64,000 nt of DNA from Nocardia exalbida NBRC 100660 (GTDB lineage: Bacteria > Actinomycetota > Actinomycetes > Mycobacteriales > Mycobacteriaceae): NCBI RefSeq assembly GCF_000308575.1, contig NZ_BAFZ01000025.1, positions 82,491-146,490 of the forward strand. Reading direction: 5' to 3'. Both the position numbers and the translations under genes were made by a program. Positions 49,331-58,043 of this stretch are shown here, in pieces (position 1 is the stretch's first letter; the number at the start of each line of letters is the position of its first letter). The notes beneath the pieces were generated by a model. That model searched no databases, was not told the DNA's origin, and saw only the letters and a program-made list of their open reading frames with translations.

Positions 49331-50572
49331 ATGCCACCATCGCGCAGCGGGCGCCGAGAAGCGCAGCACGACGGCAACGCCGTGTGCGAGGTCGACGCTG
49401 TCGCTCGCAGTGACGCCGCCATCCGGGCGGCGGCCGCCGAATTGATCGGGCTCTCGCACTCGATTCACGACGAACCCGAGCTGGCATTCGAGGAAACCCG
49501 CAGCGTCGCCAAGACCATGGCACCGCTGGCCGAGCGCGGCTTCGAGATCGAGAGCGGGGTCGCCGACCTGCCGACGGCCTTCCGCGCGCGCTATGGCGGC
49601 GGGTCGCTGACCGTCGGTCTCTGCGCGGAGTACGACGCACTGCCCGAGATCGGGCACGCCTGCGGGCACAACATCATCGCCGCGGCCGCGGTGGGCGCGG
49701 CGCTGGGTCTCGCCGAGGTCGCCGACGCGCTGGATCTCACCGTGCTGGTGTTCGGCACGCCCGCCGAGGAGAGCGGCGGTGGCAAGGTGCTCATGCTGGA
49801 GCACGGAGTGTTCGACGACGTCGCGATGGCGATGATGGTGCACCCGGGTCCGCTCGACATCGTCGGCGCCCGCTCGCTGGCTCTGGCCGACGTGTCGGTG
49901 GTCTTCCACGGACGGGAGGCGCACGCCAGCGCGGCCCCGGAGCAGGGTCGCAACGCGGGCGACGCGGTGACCGTCGCGCAGGTTGCTCTGGGGTTGCTGC
50001 GGCAGCATCTCCTGCCTGGCCAGCAACTACACGGTATAGTCGGCGACGGTGGCGTAGCTCCCAACATCGTGCCCGGACGTGCGGAACTGCTGTATTACCT
50101 ACGCGCAGTCGACTCCGCATCCCTCGACGATCTGACGCGACGAGCGTCGGCTTGCTTCGAGGCGGGCGCCCTCGCGACCGGCTGCACCCACGAAATCCGG
50201 ACGCTCGCGCCGACGTATACCGAGCTGACCCCGGATCCGGAATTACTGCTGGCCTATCGCGACCAGCTCACCGGATTGGGACGCGTGCCGCTCGCTCCGG
50301 AGTTCGAGGCGCAGCGACCGCTGGGCAGCACCGATATGGGGAACGTCACCAACGTCATTCCGGGCATTCACCCGGTCATCGGCATCGATGCCGGTGGCGC
50401 GGTGACACATCAGCCAGGCTTCGCCGCGGCCAGCGTCAACGCCTCGGCGGATCGTGCGGTCCTCGACGGTGCGCTCGCGCTCGCGCGTACCGCAATCGCC
50501 GTCGCCCGCGATGACATCCATAGAGACAGGTTGTTGCAACGGCTAGTTCAACGACAGGAGGACATTCGGTGA
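49331..50572 (+). CDS. amiB1: M20 family amidohydrolase
   Basis: A 413-residue M20 metallopeptidase/amidohydrolase. IGHACGHNIIAAAAVGAALG carries the metal ligands of the family, AEESGGGKVLMLEHGVFDD the catalytic-type glutamate, and FHGREAHASAAPEQGRNAGD begins the dimerisation domain. GSTDMGNVTNVIPGIHPVIG is conserved near the C-terminus. Likely hydrolyses an N-acyl amino acid, aminobenzoyl-glutamate-like or peptide amide; substrate unknown. ATG 49331 gives a longer N-terminus than GTG 49382, and either is possible. It overlaps the next gene (GTGA). Confidence 0.88.
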   Translation: MPPSRSGRREAQHDGNAVCEVDAVARSDAAIRAAAAELIGLSHSIHDEPELAFEETRSVAKTMAPLAERGFEIESGVADLPTAFRARYGGGSLTVGLCAEYDALPEIGHACGHNIIAAAAVGAALGLAEVADALDLTVLVFGTPAEESGGGKVLMLEHGVFDDVAMAMMVHPGPLDIVGARSLALADVSVVFHGREAHASAAPEQGRNAGDAVTVAQVALGLLRQHLLPGQQLHGIVGDGGVAPNIVPGRAELLYYLRAVDSASLDDLTRRASACFEAGALATGCTHEIRTLAPTYTELTPDPELLLAYRDQLTGLGRVPLAPEFEAQRPLGSTDMGNVTNVIPGIHPVIGIDAGGAVTHQPGFAAASVNASADRAVLDGALALARTAIAVARDDIHRDRLLQRLVQRQEDIR

Positions 50573-51831
50573 GCACAACCGGCCGTTCGGCGGCGCAGGC
50601 GACGGGCCCGGCAACGGGCGTCCGCGTGGCCACGGAGGGCCCCGGCAGCTCCGCAGCGTCGGAGACCGTGGGATCCGGGCGGAAAGCGGTGGAGTCGTGG
50701 CTGGCCGACCACACGGTCGATCTCGTCCAGTGGCGCAGGCACATCCACGCCAACCCGGAACTGTCCCGTACCGAGTTCGGCACGACCGAGTTCGTCTCGG
50801 CGTGGCTGACCAAGGCGGGTCTGGCGCCGCAGGTTCTGCCCGGCGGCACCGGCTTGATCTGTGATATCGGACCGGAGGGCCCGCGCATCGGCCTGCGCGC
50901 CGACATGGACGCGCTGCCCCTTCAAGAGTTCACCGGACTCCCCTTCGCCTCCACGGTGCCGGGCGTGTCGCACGCGTGCGGCCACGACGCGCACACCACC
51001 ATCCTGCTCGGCACGGCCCTGGCCTTGGCCGAGGCGCCGGAACTGCCGGTCGGCGTGCGGCTGGTCTTCCAGCCCGCCGAGGAGATCATGCCGGGCGGCG
51101 CGATCGACGTGGTCGCCGCCGGTGCGATGACGGGCGTGGAGCGGATCTTCGCGCTGCACTGCGACCCGCGCCTCGAGGTGGGCCGGATCGGCATCCGCGT
51201 GGGCGCGATCACCTCCGCCGCCGACACCATCGAGCTGGTGCTCGACTCGCCGGGCGGCCACACCTCCCGTCCGCACCTGACCAGTGACCTGGTCTACGCG
51301 ATCGGCTCGGTCATCACCGGCCTGCCCGGCCTGCTCAGCCGCCGCATCGATCCGCGCACCAGCACCGTGATGGTGTGGGGCGCGGTGAGCGCGGGGAAGG
51401 CGCCCAACGCCATTCCGCAGACCGGCATGCTCACCGGCACCATCCGTACCGGAGATCACGGCACCTGGTCGTTGCTGGAGCCGATGGTGCGCGAGATCGT
51501 CGACGGCCTGCTGGCCCCGACGGGAGTGCGCTACCAGCTGAACTACCGGCGCGGCGTGCCCCCTGTGGTCAACGACGAGCATTCCACCCGCATCTTCGAG
51601 GACGCGATCCGCGCGCTCGGCCCAGACGCGCTGGCCGACACCCCGCAGTCCGGCGGCGGCGAGGACTTCTCCTGGTACCTGGAGAAGGTGCCGGGCGCGA
51701 TGGCGCGCCTGGGCGTCTGGTCCGGCGAGGGTGAACAGCTGGATCTGCACCAGCCGACCTTCGACATCGATGAGCGGGCGCTCGCGGTCGGCGTCCGGGT
51801 GCTGAGCAATCTCGTGCTCGGCTCTGTCTGA
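50569..51831 (+). CDS. amiA1: M20 family amidohydrolase, paralogue of the preceding gene
   Basis: A 420-residue M20D-type amidohydrolase: LRADMDALPLQEFTGLPFAS, VSHACGHDAHTTILLGTALA (metal ligands), VFQPAEEIMPGGAIDVVAAG (catalytic Glu) and SGGGEDFSWYLEKVPGAMAR. GTG 50569 overlaps the amiB1 TGA and has AGGAGG upstream, so the pair is co-translated. The closest general similarity is to hippurate/IAA-amino acid hydrolases. Confidence 0.9.
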   Translation: MSTTGRSAAQATGPATGVRVATEGPGSSAASETVGSGRKAVESWLADHTVDLVQWRRHIHANPELSRTEFGTTEFVSAWLTKAGLAPQVLPGGTGLICDIGPEGPRIGLRADMDALPLQEFTGLPFASTVPGVSHACGHDAHTTILLGTALALAEAPELPVGVRLVFQPAEEIMPGGAIDVVAAGAMTGVERIFALHCDPRLEVGRIGIRVGAITSAADTIELVLDSPGGHTSRPHLTSDLVYAIGSVITGLPGLLSRRIDPRTSTVMVWGAVSAGKAPNAIPQTGMLTGTIRTGDHGTWSLLEPMVREIVDGLLAPTGVRYQLNYRRGVPPVVNDEHSTRIFEDAIRALGPDALADTPQSGGGEDFSWYLEKVPGAMARLGVWSGEGEQLDLHQPTFDIDERALAVGVRVLSNLVLGSV

Positions 51832-51837
51832 TTTCCA

Positions 51838-51885
51838 GCGCCTGCGGCGCTGGGTGTTCGCGGCCCCTTTGTGGCTCGCGTCCGA
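51838..51885 (+). repeat. Hairpin-type mosaic repeat after amiA1
   Basis: CCAGCGCCTGCGGCGCTGG hairpin followed by GTGTTCGCGGCCCCTTTGTG. It begins about 6 bp past the amiA1 stop and may act as its terminator. Further right (51935-52025) two copies of CCGCGAAYGGTGCTCGATGG follow; 51832-52109 has no gene. Confidence 0.85.
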
Positions 51886-52109
51886 GCGGGCGAGACTCGC
51901 GCCTGCGGCGCATGCGCTTCGCCCACTCGGACGCGAGCCGGGCCGCGAACGGTGCTCGATGGCCTCGCACTCAACGGGGCTGTGAGTGCGACAGCGGCCG
52001 GGCCGCGAATGGTGCTCGATGGCTCGCGCCCGATGGGCTTGGAACGCGCCAGCGGCAGGGCCGACCCGGAAGGTACGGCCCCGCCGCCTGCGTTGCGGTG
52101 TGACGCGGG

Positions 52110-52583
52110 TCAGCCGAAGTTGCCCGGGCCGACGTTGCGGCTGTTGCGGGTGCGTAGGGCGTGCACGTAATCCTCTGGCGCGCCCGCTTTTTCGGCCGCG
52201 TCGGCGATCACGCCGATGTAGCGGGCCGAGGGCAGGCCGCCCTCGTAGGCGTCCAGCACGTAGAGCCAGGCCAGCGTGGGCTCGCCGCCGTCGGCGTTGC
52301 GGGTGACGCGCAAGCGGATCTTCTTGTGGATACCGAAGTCCGAACCCTCCCACCGGTCCAGCCGCTGCTCGTCCTCCGGCGACACGTCGTAGAGCACGAC
52401 GAACACCCGGGAACCCGGGTCCTCGACGACCGTCGCGAGAGGCCCTTCCCAGCCGATGTCGTCACCGGCAAAGGTCAGCCGCCAGCCCTCCAACCAGCCC
52501 GTCCCGGACATGGGGGAGTGCGGACAGCGCTCGAGCATCTGCGTCGAGTCCATGTTGGACCCGTAAGCGGCATAGATCGGCAC
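52110..52583 (-). CDS. Gamma-glutamylcyclotransferase-like protein (Rv3304-like)
   Basis: 157 residues from GTG 52583: VPIYAAYGSNMDSTQMLERC carries the YGSN signature of the GGCT-like fold, followed by GWRLTFAGDDIGWEGPLATV and VFVVLYDVSPEDEQRLDRWE, which contains the position of the catalytic glutamate. A longer upstream frame is low-complexity and ignored. Rv3304 occupies the same place next to lpdA and amiA1 in mycobacteria. Divergent from lpdA. Confidence 0.8.
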   Translation of the reverse strand: MPIYAAYGSNMDSTQMLERCPHSPMSGTGWLEGWRLTFAGDDIGWEGPLATVVEDPGSRVFVVLYDVSPEDEQRLDRWEGSDFGIHKKIRLRVTRNADGGEPTLAWLYVLDAYEGGLPSARYIGVIADAAEKAGAPEDYVHALRTRNSRNVGPGNFG

Positions 52584-52756
52584 CAGCAAAGGGTAGCCAA
52601 TAACCTTCACAGACCGCGTTCGATTGCCGCACCTGCGGCGCGGCGCGCGGCGGGGACCCGTTGCGCAGCGGTAACGCGGTCGGTGGTGCGAGGTGGTTGC
52701 CGGATAACGTTTACCCGTGCCGGAGATCCCGGCGTGCAGCACGAGCGGAGGTATCA

Positions 52757-54160
52757 ATGACCCGCATCGCGATCATCGGTGGCGGACCGGCCGGCTATGA
52801 GGCGGCCCTGGTGGCGGCCCAGCACGGAGCGTCGGTGACGCTGATCGATTCCGACGGGATCGGCGGAGCCTGCGTGCTGTGGGACTGCGTCCCTTCGAAA
52901 ACCTTCATCGCCTCGACCGGCGTGCGCACCGACCTGCGCCGCGCTCGCGATCTCGGCATCACCCTGGACCCGAACCAGGCGCAGGTGCAGCTGACCGAGG
53001 TGAACGCGCGCGTGAAGGCGCTGGCGCTCGCGCAGTCCTCCGACATCCGCTCGAAGTTGCAGACCGTCGGAGTGACCGTGCTGGCAGGCTACGGCGAGCT
53101 GATCGAACGCGGCGGCGGCCTGGCCGCGCACCGGGTGCTGGCCAAGCTGGCCGACGGCGCGCAGCAGACCATCGAGGCCGAGGTCGTGCTGATCGCCACC
53201 GGCGCGAGCCCGCGGGTGCTGCCGGGCGCGGAACCGGACGGTGAGCGCATCCTCAACTGGCGTCAGCTCTACGACCTGGAGGAGCTGCCGGAGACCCTGG
53301 TGGTCGTCGGTTCCGGTGTGACGGGCGCGGAGTTCGTCTCCGCCTACACCGAGATGGGTGTGCGGGTGAAGCTGGTCTCCAGCCGCGACCGCGTGCTGCC
53401 CGGCGAGGACGCCGACGCCGCGCTGGTCCTGGAGGACGCGCTCGCCGAGCGCGGCGTCGAACTGGTCAAGCACGCCCGCGCGGACGCGGTGGAGCGCACC
53501 GCCGACGGCATCGTGGTGAAGCTCTCCGACGGGCGCACGGTTTCCGGCTCGCACGCGCTGATGACCGTCGGTTCGACGCCCAACACGGGAGGCCTGGGGC
53601 TGGAACGGGTCGGCATCGAACTCGACCGCGGTGGTTACCTGCGGGTGGACCGCGTATCGCGCACCTCGGTGCCCGGCATCTACGCCGCGGGCGACTGCAC
53701 CGGTCTGCTGCCGCTGGCCTCGGTGGCCGCGATGCAGGGACGCATCGCGATGTACCACGCGCTCGGCGAGGGTGTCAGCCCGATTCGCCTGAAGACCGTC
53801 GCCTCCGCGGTGTTCACCCGGCCGGAGATCGCGACCGTGGGCGTCAGCCAGACCGCGATCGACAACGGCGAGGTTCCCGCGCGCACGGTGATGCTGCCGC
53901 TGAACACGAACCCGCGCGCCAAGATGTCGAGTCTGCGGCGTGGTTTCGTCAAGATCTTCTGCCGTCCCGCGACCGGCGTGGTGATCGGCGGCGTCGTCGT
54001 CGCGCCGATCGCCTCGGAGTTGATCCTGCCGATCGCCCTTGCGGTGCAGAACAATCTGACGGTCAACGACCTGGCCCAGACCTTCTCGGTGTACCCGTCG
54101 CTCACGGGTTCGGTGACCGAGGCGGCGCGGTTGCTGATGCGGCACGACGACCTCGACTGA
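52757..54160 (+). CDS. lpdA: LpdA-type flavoprotein NAD(P)H quinone reductase
   Basis: A 467-residue lipoamide-dehydrogenase-like flavoprotein. FAD-binding IAIIGGGPAGYEAALVAAQH, a disulfide-type GGACVLWDCVPSKTFIAST (two cysteines spaced C-x4-C), NAD-binding LVVVGSGVTGAEFVSAYTEM and GIYAAGDCTGLLPLASVAAM. The C-terminus reads YPSLTGSVTEAARLL where true lipoamide dehydrogenases have HPTLSE, so the catalytic His-Glu pair is absent. This favours a quinone reductase role as proposed for mycobacterial LpdA. ATG 52757 has GCGGAGG upstream. Confidence 0.9.
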   Translation: MTRIAIIGGGPAGYEAALVAAQHGASVTLIDSDGIGGACVLWDCVPSKTFIASTGVRTDLRRARDLGITLDPNQAQVQLTEVNARVKALALAQSSDIRSKLQTVGVTVLAGYGELIERGGGLAAHRVLAKLADGAQQTIEAEVVLIATGASPRVLPGAEPDGERILNWRQLYDLEELPETLVVVGSGVTGAEFVSAYTEMGVRVKLVSSRDRVLPGEDADAALVLEDALAERGVELVKHARADAVERTADGIVVKLSDGRTVSGSHALMTVGSTPNTGGLGLERVGIELDRGGYLRVDRVSRTSVPGIYAAGDCTGLLPLASVAAMQGRIAMYHALGEGVSPIRLKTVASAVFTRPEIATVGVSQTAIDNGEVPARTVMLPLNTNPRAKMSSLRRGFVKIFCRPATGVVIGGVVVAPIASELILPIALAVQNNLTVNDLAQTFSVYPSLTGSVTEAARLLMRHDDLD

Positions 54161-54425
54161 CCTCTTTCCGGCGCGTCCGGTGCCGTGTCCGATCCCGGAC
54201 ATCGTGCCCGGTGAACTCGGGGCAGGCGCGGAGTGCGGGCGCTCTTGCCAGCCATGGCTATTCGCCGCGTTGCCCATCGTGCGCACATGTGGTTCACTCT
54301 CGGCAGAGATGCGATCGAAGGACGGTCGCGAAGTTCGGTGTGGGGGGAAGGGTCCTTTCCGAATCGGCACGGCGAACGGCCCGGGTCGTTCGACGATCAG
54401 GCGTCTCACCCAGGGACAACCTGTA

Positions 54426-54444
54426 TGCGGCCGATTCGGCCGCA
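54426..54444. promoter_or_regulatory. Inverted repeat in the leader of the secreted-protein gene
   Basis: TGCGGCCG-ATT-CGGCCGCA, an 8-bp perfect inverted repeat 22 bp before GTG 54466. It may be an operator or a leader hairpin. The rest of the 305-bp gap 54161-54465 shows nothing clear. Confidence 0.4.
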
Positions 54445-54465
54445 CCCGGGAAGGAAGCGCGAAAA

Positions 54466-55508
54466 GTGAAACATCGTAAGCCGAGTCGGGCGCAGCGAGC
54501 GATGGCGAGCACCTCGTTGCCACTGGCCACAGCGGCTGCCGTGGCCACTCTCTTCGCTGCGCCTGCGGGGCGGCTCCGAACGATCCGACCACTCCGCCGA
54601 CGCCTGCTCCCACCCAGCCGGGTGTGAACGAGTCGCCGAGCACCCCGGAGACCACGCAGCCGGAGCCGAACAAGCCCGAGTCCAAGCAGGATTCGGAGAA
54701 GCCGGAGAGCAAGCCGACGCCGCGTCAGCCGGGCGTCACCACGCCGGAGTCGGACCACGCCGCGCCCGACCAGAAGGATCCGAAGCTCGCCAAGCCGACC
54801 CAGCCGGGCGTGACCCCGCCGCGTGTCGCGCCGCTGCCGGTCCCCGGCCAGCAGAAGCCGAGCGACCCGCAGGCCGCGGTCTCGCCGGACCAGGCCGCGC
54901 CGCAGCCCGGGCAGCAGGCGGCTCCGCAGCCCGGCCAGCAGGCCGCGCCGCAGCCGGACGCCCAGAGCGACAACGCCCCGGCGCGGCAGCCGGAGAGTTC
55001 CACGCTGGTGCAGCCGCAGGCGCAGCCGCGCTGGCAGGCGCCACGCATGGAGGCAGCCCCGGCCGCCCCGGTCGTGGAGATGACCGGTCCGCACGCGGAG
55101 ATCGGCGCGAACATCGACGGCGGCACCTTGCTGCCGGGCCACGTGGCCAACACCCACCACTTCAGTAACGAGGCCGGGTACGTCGGCACCATCGGCTACC
55201 GCACGCCGACCGGCGCGGGTGAAGCCGGTGTCTCGGTGGAGTTCGTCGACAAGAACACCGTCAAGCTGACCACCTACACCGGTGGCGAGGGCCTGGCGTC
55301 GAACAACACCACCTCGGTGTTCGACACCACGCAGCTGAACCAGGCCAAGGCCGCGGTGGAGGACTGGATCCGCGAGCAGCCGGGCGGCGCGGCCGCCCTG
55401 GAAGCCGCCGCACAGGTTAAGCTTCCGCTTCAGCCGGGCGACTTCGCTCCGCAGACCGTCGACGTGGGTGGTGCCACCACGCAGTGGGGTGGTTCACTCC
55501 AGTACTGA
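54466..55508 (+). CDS. Secreted Pro-rich protein with apparent one-base frameshift
   Basis: Starting at GTG 54466 (GGAAGGAAG upstream), the first 34 codons form a signal peptide (KHRKPSRAQRA, then LPLATAAAVATLFAAPAG). The frame then turns into arginine-rich nonsense. A shift of one base within the G run at 54567-54570 would restore AAPNDPTTPPTPAPTQPGVN and the long open frame that continues to 55508. The mature protein has a Pro/Gln/Glu-rich linker (about 100 residues) and a folded C-terminal domain (HAEIGANIDGGTLLPGHVAN to VDVGGATTQWGGSLQY) of unknown family. Either a sequencing or assembly error or a real loss of secretion. Confidence 0.7.
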
Positions 55509-55527
55509 CACGTGCTGTTTTCGACGG

Positions 55528-55555
55528 GTGGGGCGGCCGTTCGCGGCCGCCCCAC
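55528..55555. terminator. Strong hairpin after the secreted-protein gene
   Basis: GTGGGGCGGCC (55528-55538) pairs perfectly with GGCCGCCCCAC (55545-55555) around a 6-nt loop, 20 bp past the stop codon. Typical high-GC terminator without a T tract. Confidence 0.8.
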
Positions 55556-55581
55556 TTGTGTGTCCTGGGAAAGGATTGGGT

Positions 55582-56592
55582 GTGACCTCCGAGGGTGATG
55601 CGAGGGAGAACGAATCCGACCAGTCCGGTTCGGAGTTCGGTCCGTCGTTGGGGGAGTTCGGGCCGCCGGTCTCCGAGTTCGGGCCGCCCGTCGCGGAATT
55701 CGGTCCCCCGATGGGCGCGAACACCGGCCCGGGCTGGCAGGTGCCGCAGCAGTCGATCGACCACCCCGAACTCACCTGGCGTCCGGCAGGGCAGCCGGAG
55801 ACGACGCCCGCACTGTCCCCGCAGTTTCGCGCGCCGGATTCGACGGTCTACTCCGAACGGCCGGTAGCGCCGCCCGCGGCTGCCCAGCCCCAGCCGCCTG
55901 CCGCGGAGGTCCCGCGCCCGCAACCCAAGGACGGCGAGCAGGACTCGTGGTGGAACCGGCCGACGCTGGAAGGCGGCGTTCCGAAGCCTCCGCCGCCGTC
56001 GGAGTCGGCTCTGTCCTGGGCCGAGGACCCGGTCGCCATGCGGCTCGCGCTGCGCCTTCCCGAGAAGCCCCCGCCTGCGCGGCGTAGTCCCTCGCGGCGC
56101 TGGGTCGTGCTGGGGACGCTCGCGGCGGTGGTGGCGTTGGTCGCGCTGACGGTGACCATCGTCCTGGCCGGCGGCGGCGATGACGGCCAGGACGGCACGG
56201 CTGCTTCGGCGGCCACCAGCGCCGTGGTGATGAACTGCCCGACCCGCACCGAGGGCAATGTCACCTTCGGCAACGGCGCGGGTGATACGAGCAGTGGGAT
56301 CCGCGCGATTCTCGGCTTCGAGCATGCGTACTATTCCGAGCGCAGCGCTACCCGCGCGCATACTTTCGTGGCACCGGGCGCGAACGTCGAACCGCCTGTC
56401 GACCTGCAGAAGACCATCGACCAGCACATCCCGCAGGGCACGGCCTATTGCCTGCGGATCGCGGAGATGGCCCCCGATCGCTTCAACGTCGAGCTCACCG
56501 AACGCCGCCCCGACGGCACCGAGGCCAAGTACTTCCCCGTGATCACCACCGTGAACCTGGACGGACGGACCCTCATCTATCTGATCGATTGA
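55582..56592 (+). CDS. Membrane-anchored envelope protein with EFGPP repeats
   Basis: A 336-residue protein from GTG 55582. The cytoplasmic N-terminus has four EFGP-type repeats (SEFGPSLGEFGPPVSEFGPP and one more), then a long Pro-rich stretch. One transmembrane helix follows (about residues 177-200, WVVLGTLAAVVALVALTVTI) and a roughly 135-residue external domain beginning CPTRTEGNVTFGNGAGDTSS with two cysteines. I do not recognise the external domain with confidence. It follows the secreted-protein gene across a terminator hairpin. Confidence 0.75.
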   Translation: MTSEGDARENESDQSGSEFGPSLGEFGPPVSEFGPPVAEFGPPMGANTGPGWQVPQQSIDHPELTWRPAGQPETTPALSPQFRAPDSTVYSERPVAPPAAAQPQPPAAEVPRPQPKDGEQDSWWNRPTLEGGVPKPPPPSESALSWAEDPVAMRLALRLPEKPPPARRSPSRRWVVLGTLAAVVALVALTVTIVLAGGGDDGQDGTAASAATSAVVMNCPTRTEGNVTFGNGAGDTSSGIRAILGFEHAYYSERSATRAHTFVAPGANVEPPVDLQKTIDQHIPQGTAYCLRIAEMAPDRFNVELTERRPDGTEAKYFPVITTVNLDGRTLIYLID

Positions 56593-56600
56593 GCCCAGCT

Positions 56601-56628
56601 TCTCAAAATGTGAGATTCTGATTTCAGA
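56601..56628. promoter_or_regulatory. Tandem palindromes upstream of the aminotransferase
   Basis: TCTCA-AAATG-TGAGA (56601-56615) is followed directly by TCTGA-TT-TCAGA (56617-56628), 52 bp before the aminotransferase ATG. Two adjacent inverted repeats in an AT-rich patch suggest a regulator-binding site overlapping the promoter. No regulator gene is adjacent. Confidence 0.5.
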
Positions 56629-56680
56629 GTCTGGTATGAATGTGCGACAGTGGGGTATCGCGTATTCCTCGGAGGTGTCC

Positions 56681-57859
56681 ATGTCGTCGATCACTCCACC
56701 GCTGGCCCGGCGTCTCGGCGGTCTGCAGAGTTCGGCGATTCGTGATCTGCTGAAGGTGGCCGCGCGCGACGACGTGGTCAGTCTGGCGGGCGGCCTGCCC
56801 GACGAGCAGCTGATGCCGCGTGACCGGATCGCGCAGGCCGCGGAGTCGGCGCTGGCGGACCGCGCGCGACTGCAATACACCGAATCGGCGGGCTGGGGCC
56901 CGCTGCGTGAGGTGCTCGCCGCCCGCGAGACCGTGCGGCTGGGGCGGCCGGTGCCGCTCGAGGAGGTGTTCGTCACCCACGGTTCGCAGCAGGCGCTGTC
57001 GCTGCTCGCCGAAGTGCTGCTGGACCCGGGTGCGCTCGTCGTGGTCGAGGATCCGGCGTACGTCGGCGCGCTGCAAGTGTTCCGTGCCGCCGGATCGCGC
57101 ATCGTCACCGTTCCGCTGGATGCCGAGGGTATGCGGGTCGACGCGCTGGCCGACCTGCTCGGCCGCGGCGAGCGGCCCGCACTGGTGCACACGGTGAGCA
57201 ATTTCCACAATCCGCGCGGCGTCACCATGAGCCCGGGGCGTCGTCGTGAACTCGCCGAACTCGCCGAACGGTATGGATTCTGGGTAATCGAAGACGATCC
57301 ATACGGCGAGCTGTGGTTCGACAACCCGTCGCCGGAGCCGGTCGCGGCGTATTCGTCCCACGTGATCCGGCTGTCGAGCGCGTCGAAGACGCTGGCTCCG
57401 ACCTTGCGGGTGGGCTGGATGACCGCGCCCGACGCGGTGAGCAGGGGTGTGGAGTTGCTGAAGCAGGGCGCGGACCTGTGCGGATCCGCCCTGACCCAGC
57501 AGATCGCCGCTGAGCTGCTCGCGGATGCCGAGTGGCTGGGAGCGCATGTGCGGGAGGTCCGGCGCGTCTACGGCGCGCGAGCGCGTGTCCTGGTGGACGA
57601 GCTGCGCATGCGCTTCGGTGACCGGCTGGTGAGCACCGACGCCGCGGGCGGCATGTTCGTGTGGGTCGATTTCACCGATGGCACCGACACCGTGGACTTG
57701 TTGCCCCGCGCCGTCGATCTCGGCGTCGCCTACGTCCCCGGCGAGGCGTTCGCGGTCTCCGGCGCCCATCGGAATTCGATGCGTCTGTGCTTCACCACGT
57801 CGGAGGCGGCGACGCTTCGGGAGGCGGTCGCGCGCTTGGCGCACGCGATAGGTGAATAG
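56681..57859 (+). CDS. PLP-dependent aminotransferase, class I/II (2-aminoadipate type)
   Basis: A 392-residue aminotransferase of the group fused to GntR in MocR regulators, here without the HTH. SLAGGLPDEQLMPRDRIAQA, LQYTESAGWGPLREVLAA, VTHGSQQALSLLAEVLLDPG, TVSNFHNPRGVTMSPGRRRE and the PLP lysine in RLSSASKTLAPTLRVGWMTA are typical. ATG 56681 has GGAGG at ideal spacing. Substrate probably an aromatic, branched-chain or aminoadipate-type amino acid. Confidence 0.9.
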   Translation: MSSITPPLARRLGGLQSSAIRDLLKVAARDDVVSLAGGLPDEQLMPRDRIAQAAESALADRARLQYTESAGWGPLREVLAARETVRLGRPVPLEEVFVTHGSQQALSLLAEVLLDPGALVVVEDPAYVGALQVFRAAGSRIVTVPLDAEGMRVDALADLLGRGERPALVHTVSNFHNPRGVTMSPGRRRELAELAERYGFWVIEDDPYGELWFDNPSPEPVAAYSSHVIRLSSASKTLAPTLRVGWMTAPDAVSRGVELLKQGADLCGSALTQQIAAELLADAEWLGAHVREVRRVYGARARVLVDELRMRFGDRLVSTDAAGGMFVWVDFTDGTDTVDLLPRAVDLGVAYVPGEAFAVSGAHRNSMRLCFTTSEAATLREAVARLAHAIGE

Positions 57860-58043
57860 TCTCGGGCGCAACGACTTTCGATTGCCTCCGGATGGCTTCA
57901 CCCGATAGGGTTGCGCACATCCACGGAGACACTGCCGCCGCACGAACTCGGCTCGCAGCGGTCGCCGATCACTTCCCGGCCGGGTCGGACCGACCGATCG
58001 CGCGGAGGCGGCACGGCGAGCGAAATCCCATCCGGTGCGGTCG

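Noticed and set aside
47429..51885. Possible CRISPR array from repeated hairpins
   Set aside because: Copies are few, in both orientations, unevenly spaced over kilobases and without spacers or cas genes.
50548..52353. Minus-strand open frame of about 600 codons over amiA1
   Set aside because: Antisense to a well-supported M20 enzyme, arginine-rich and without motifs.
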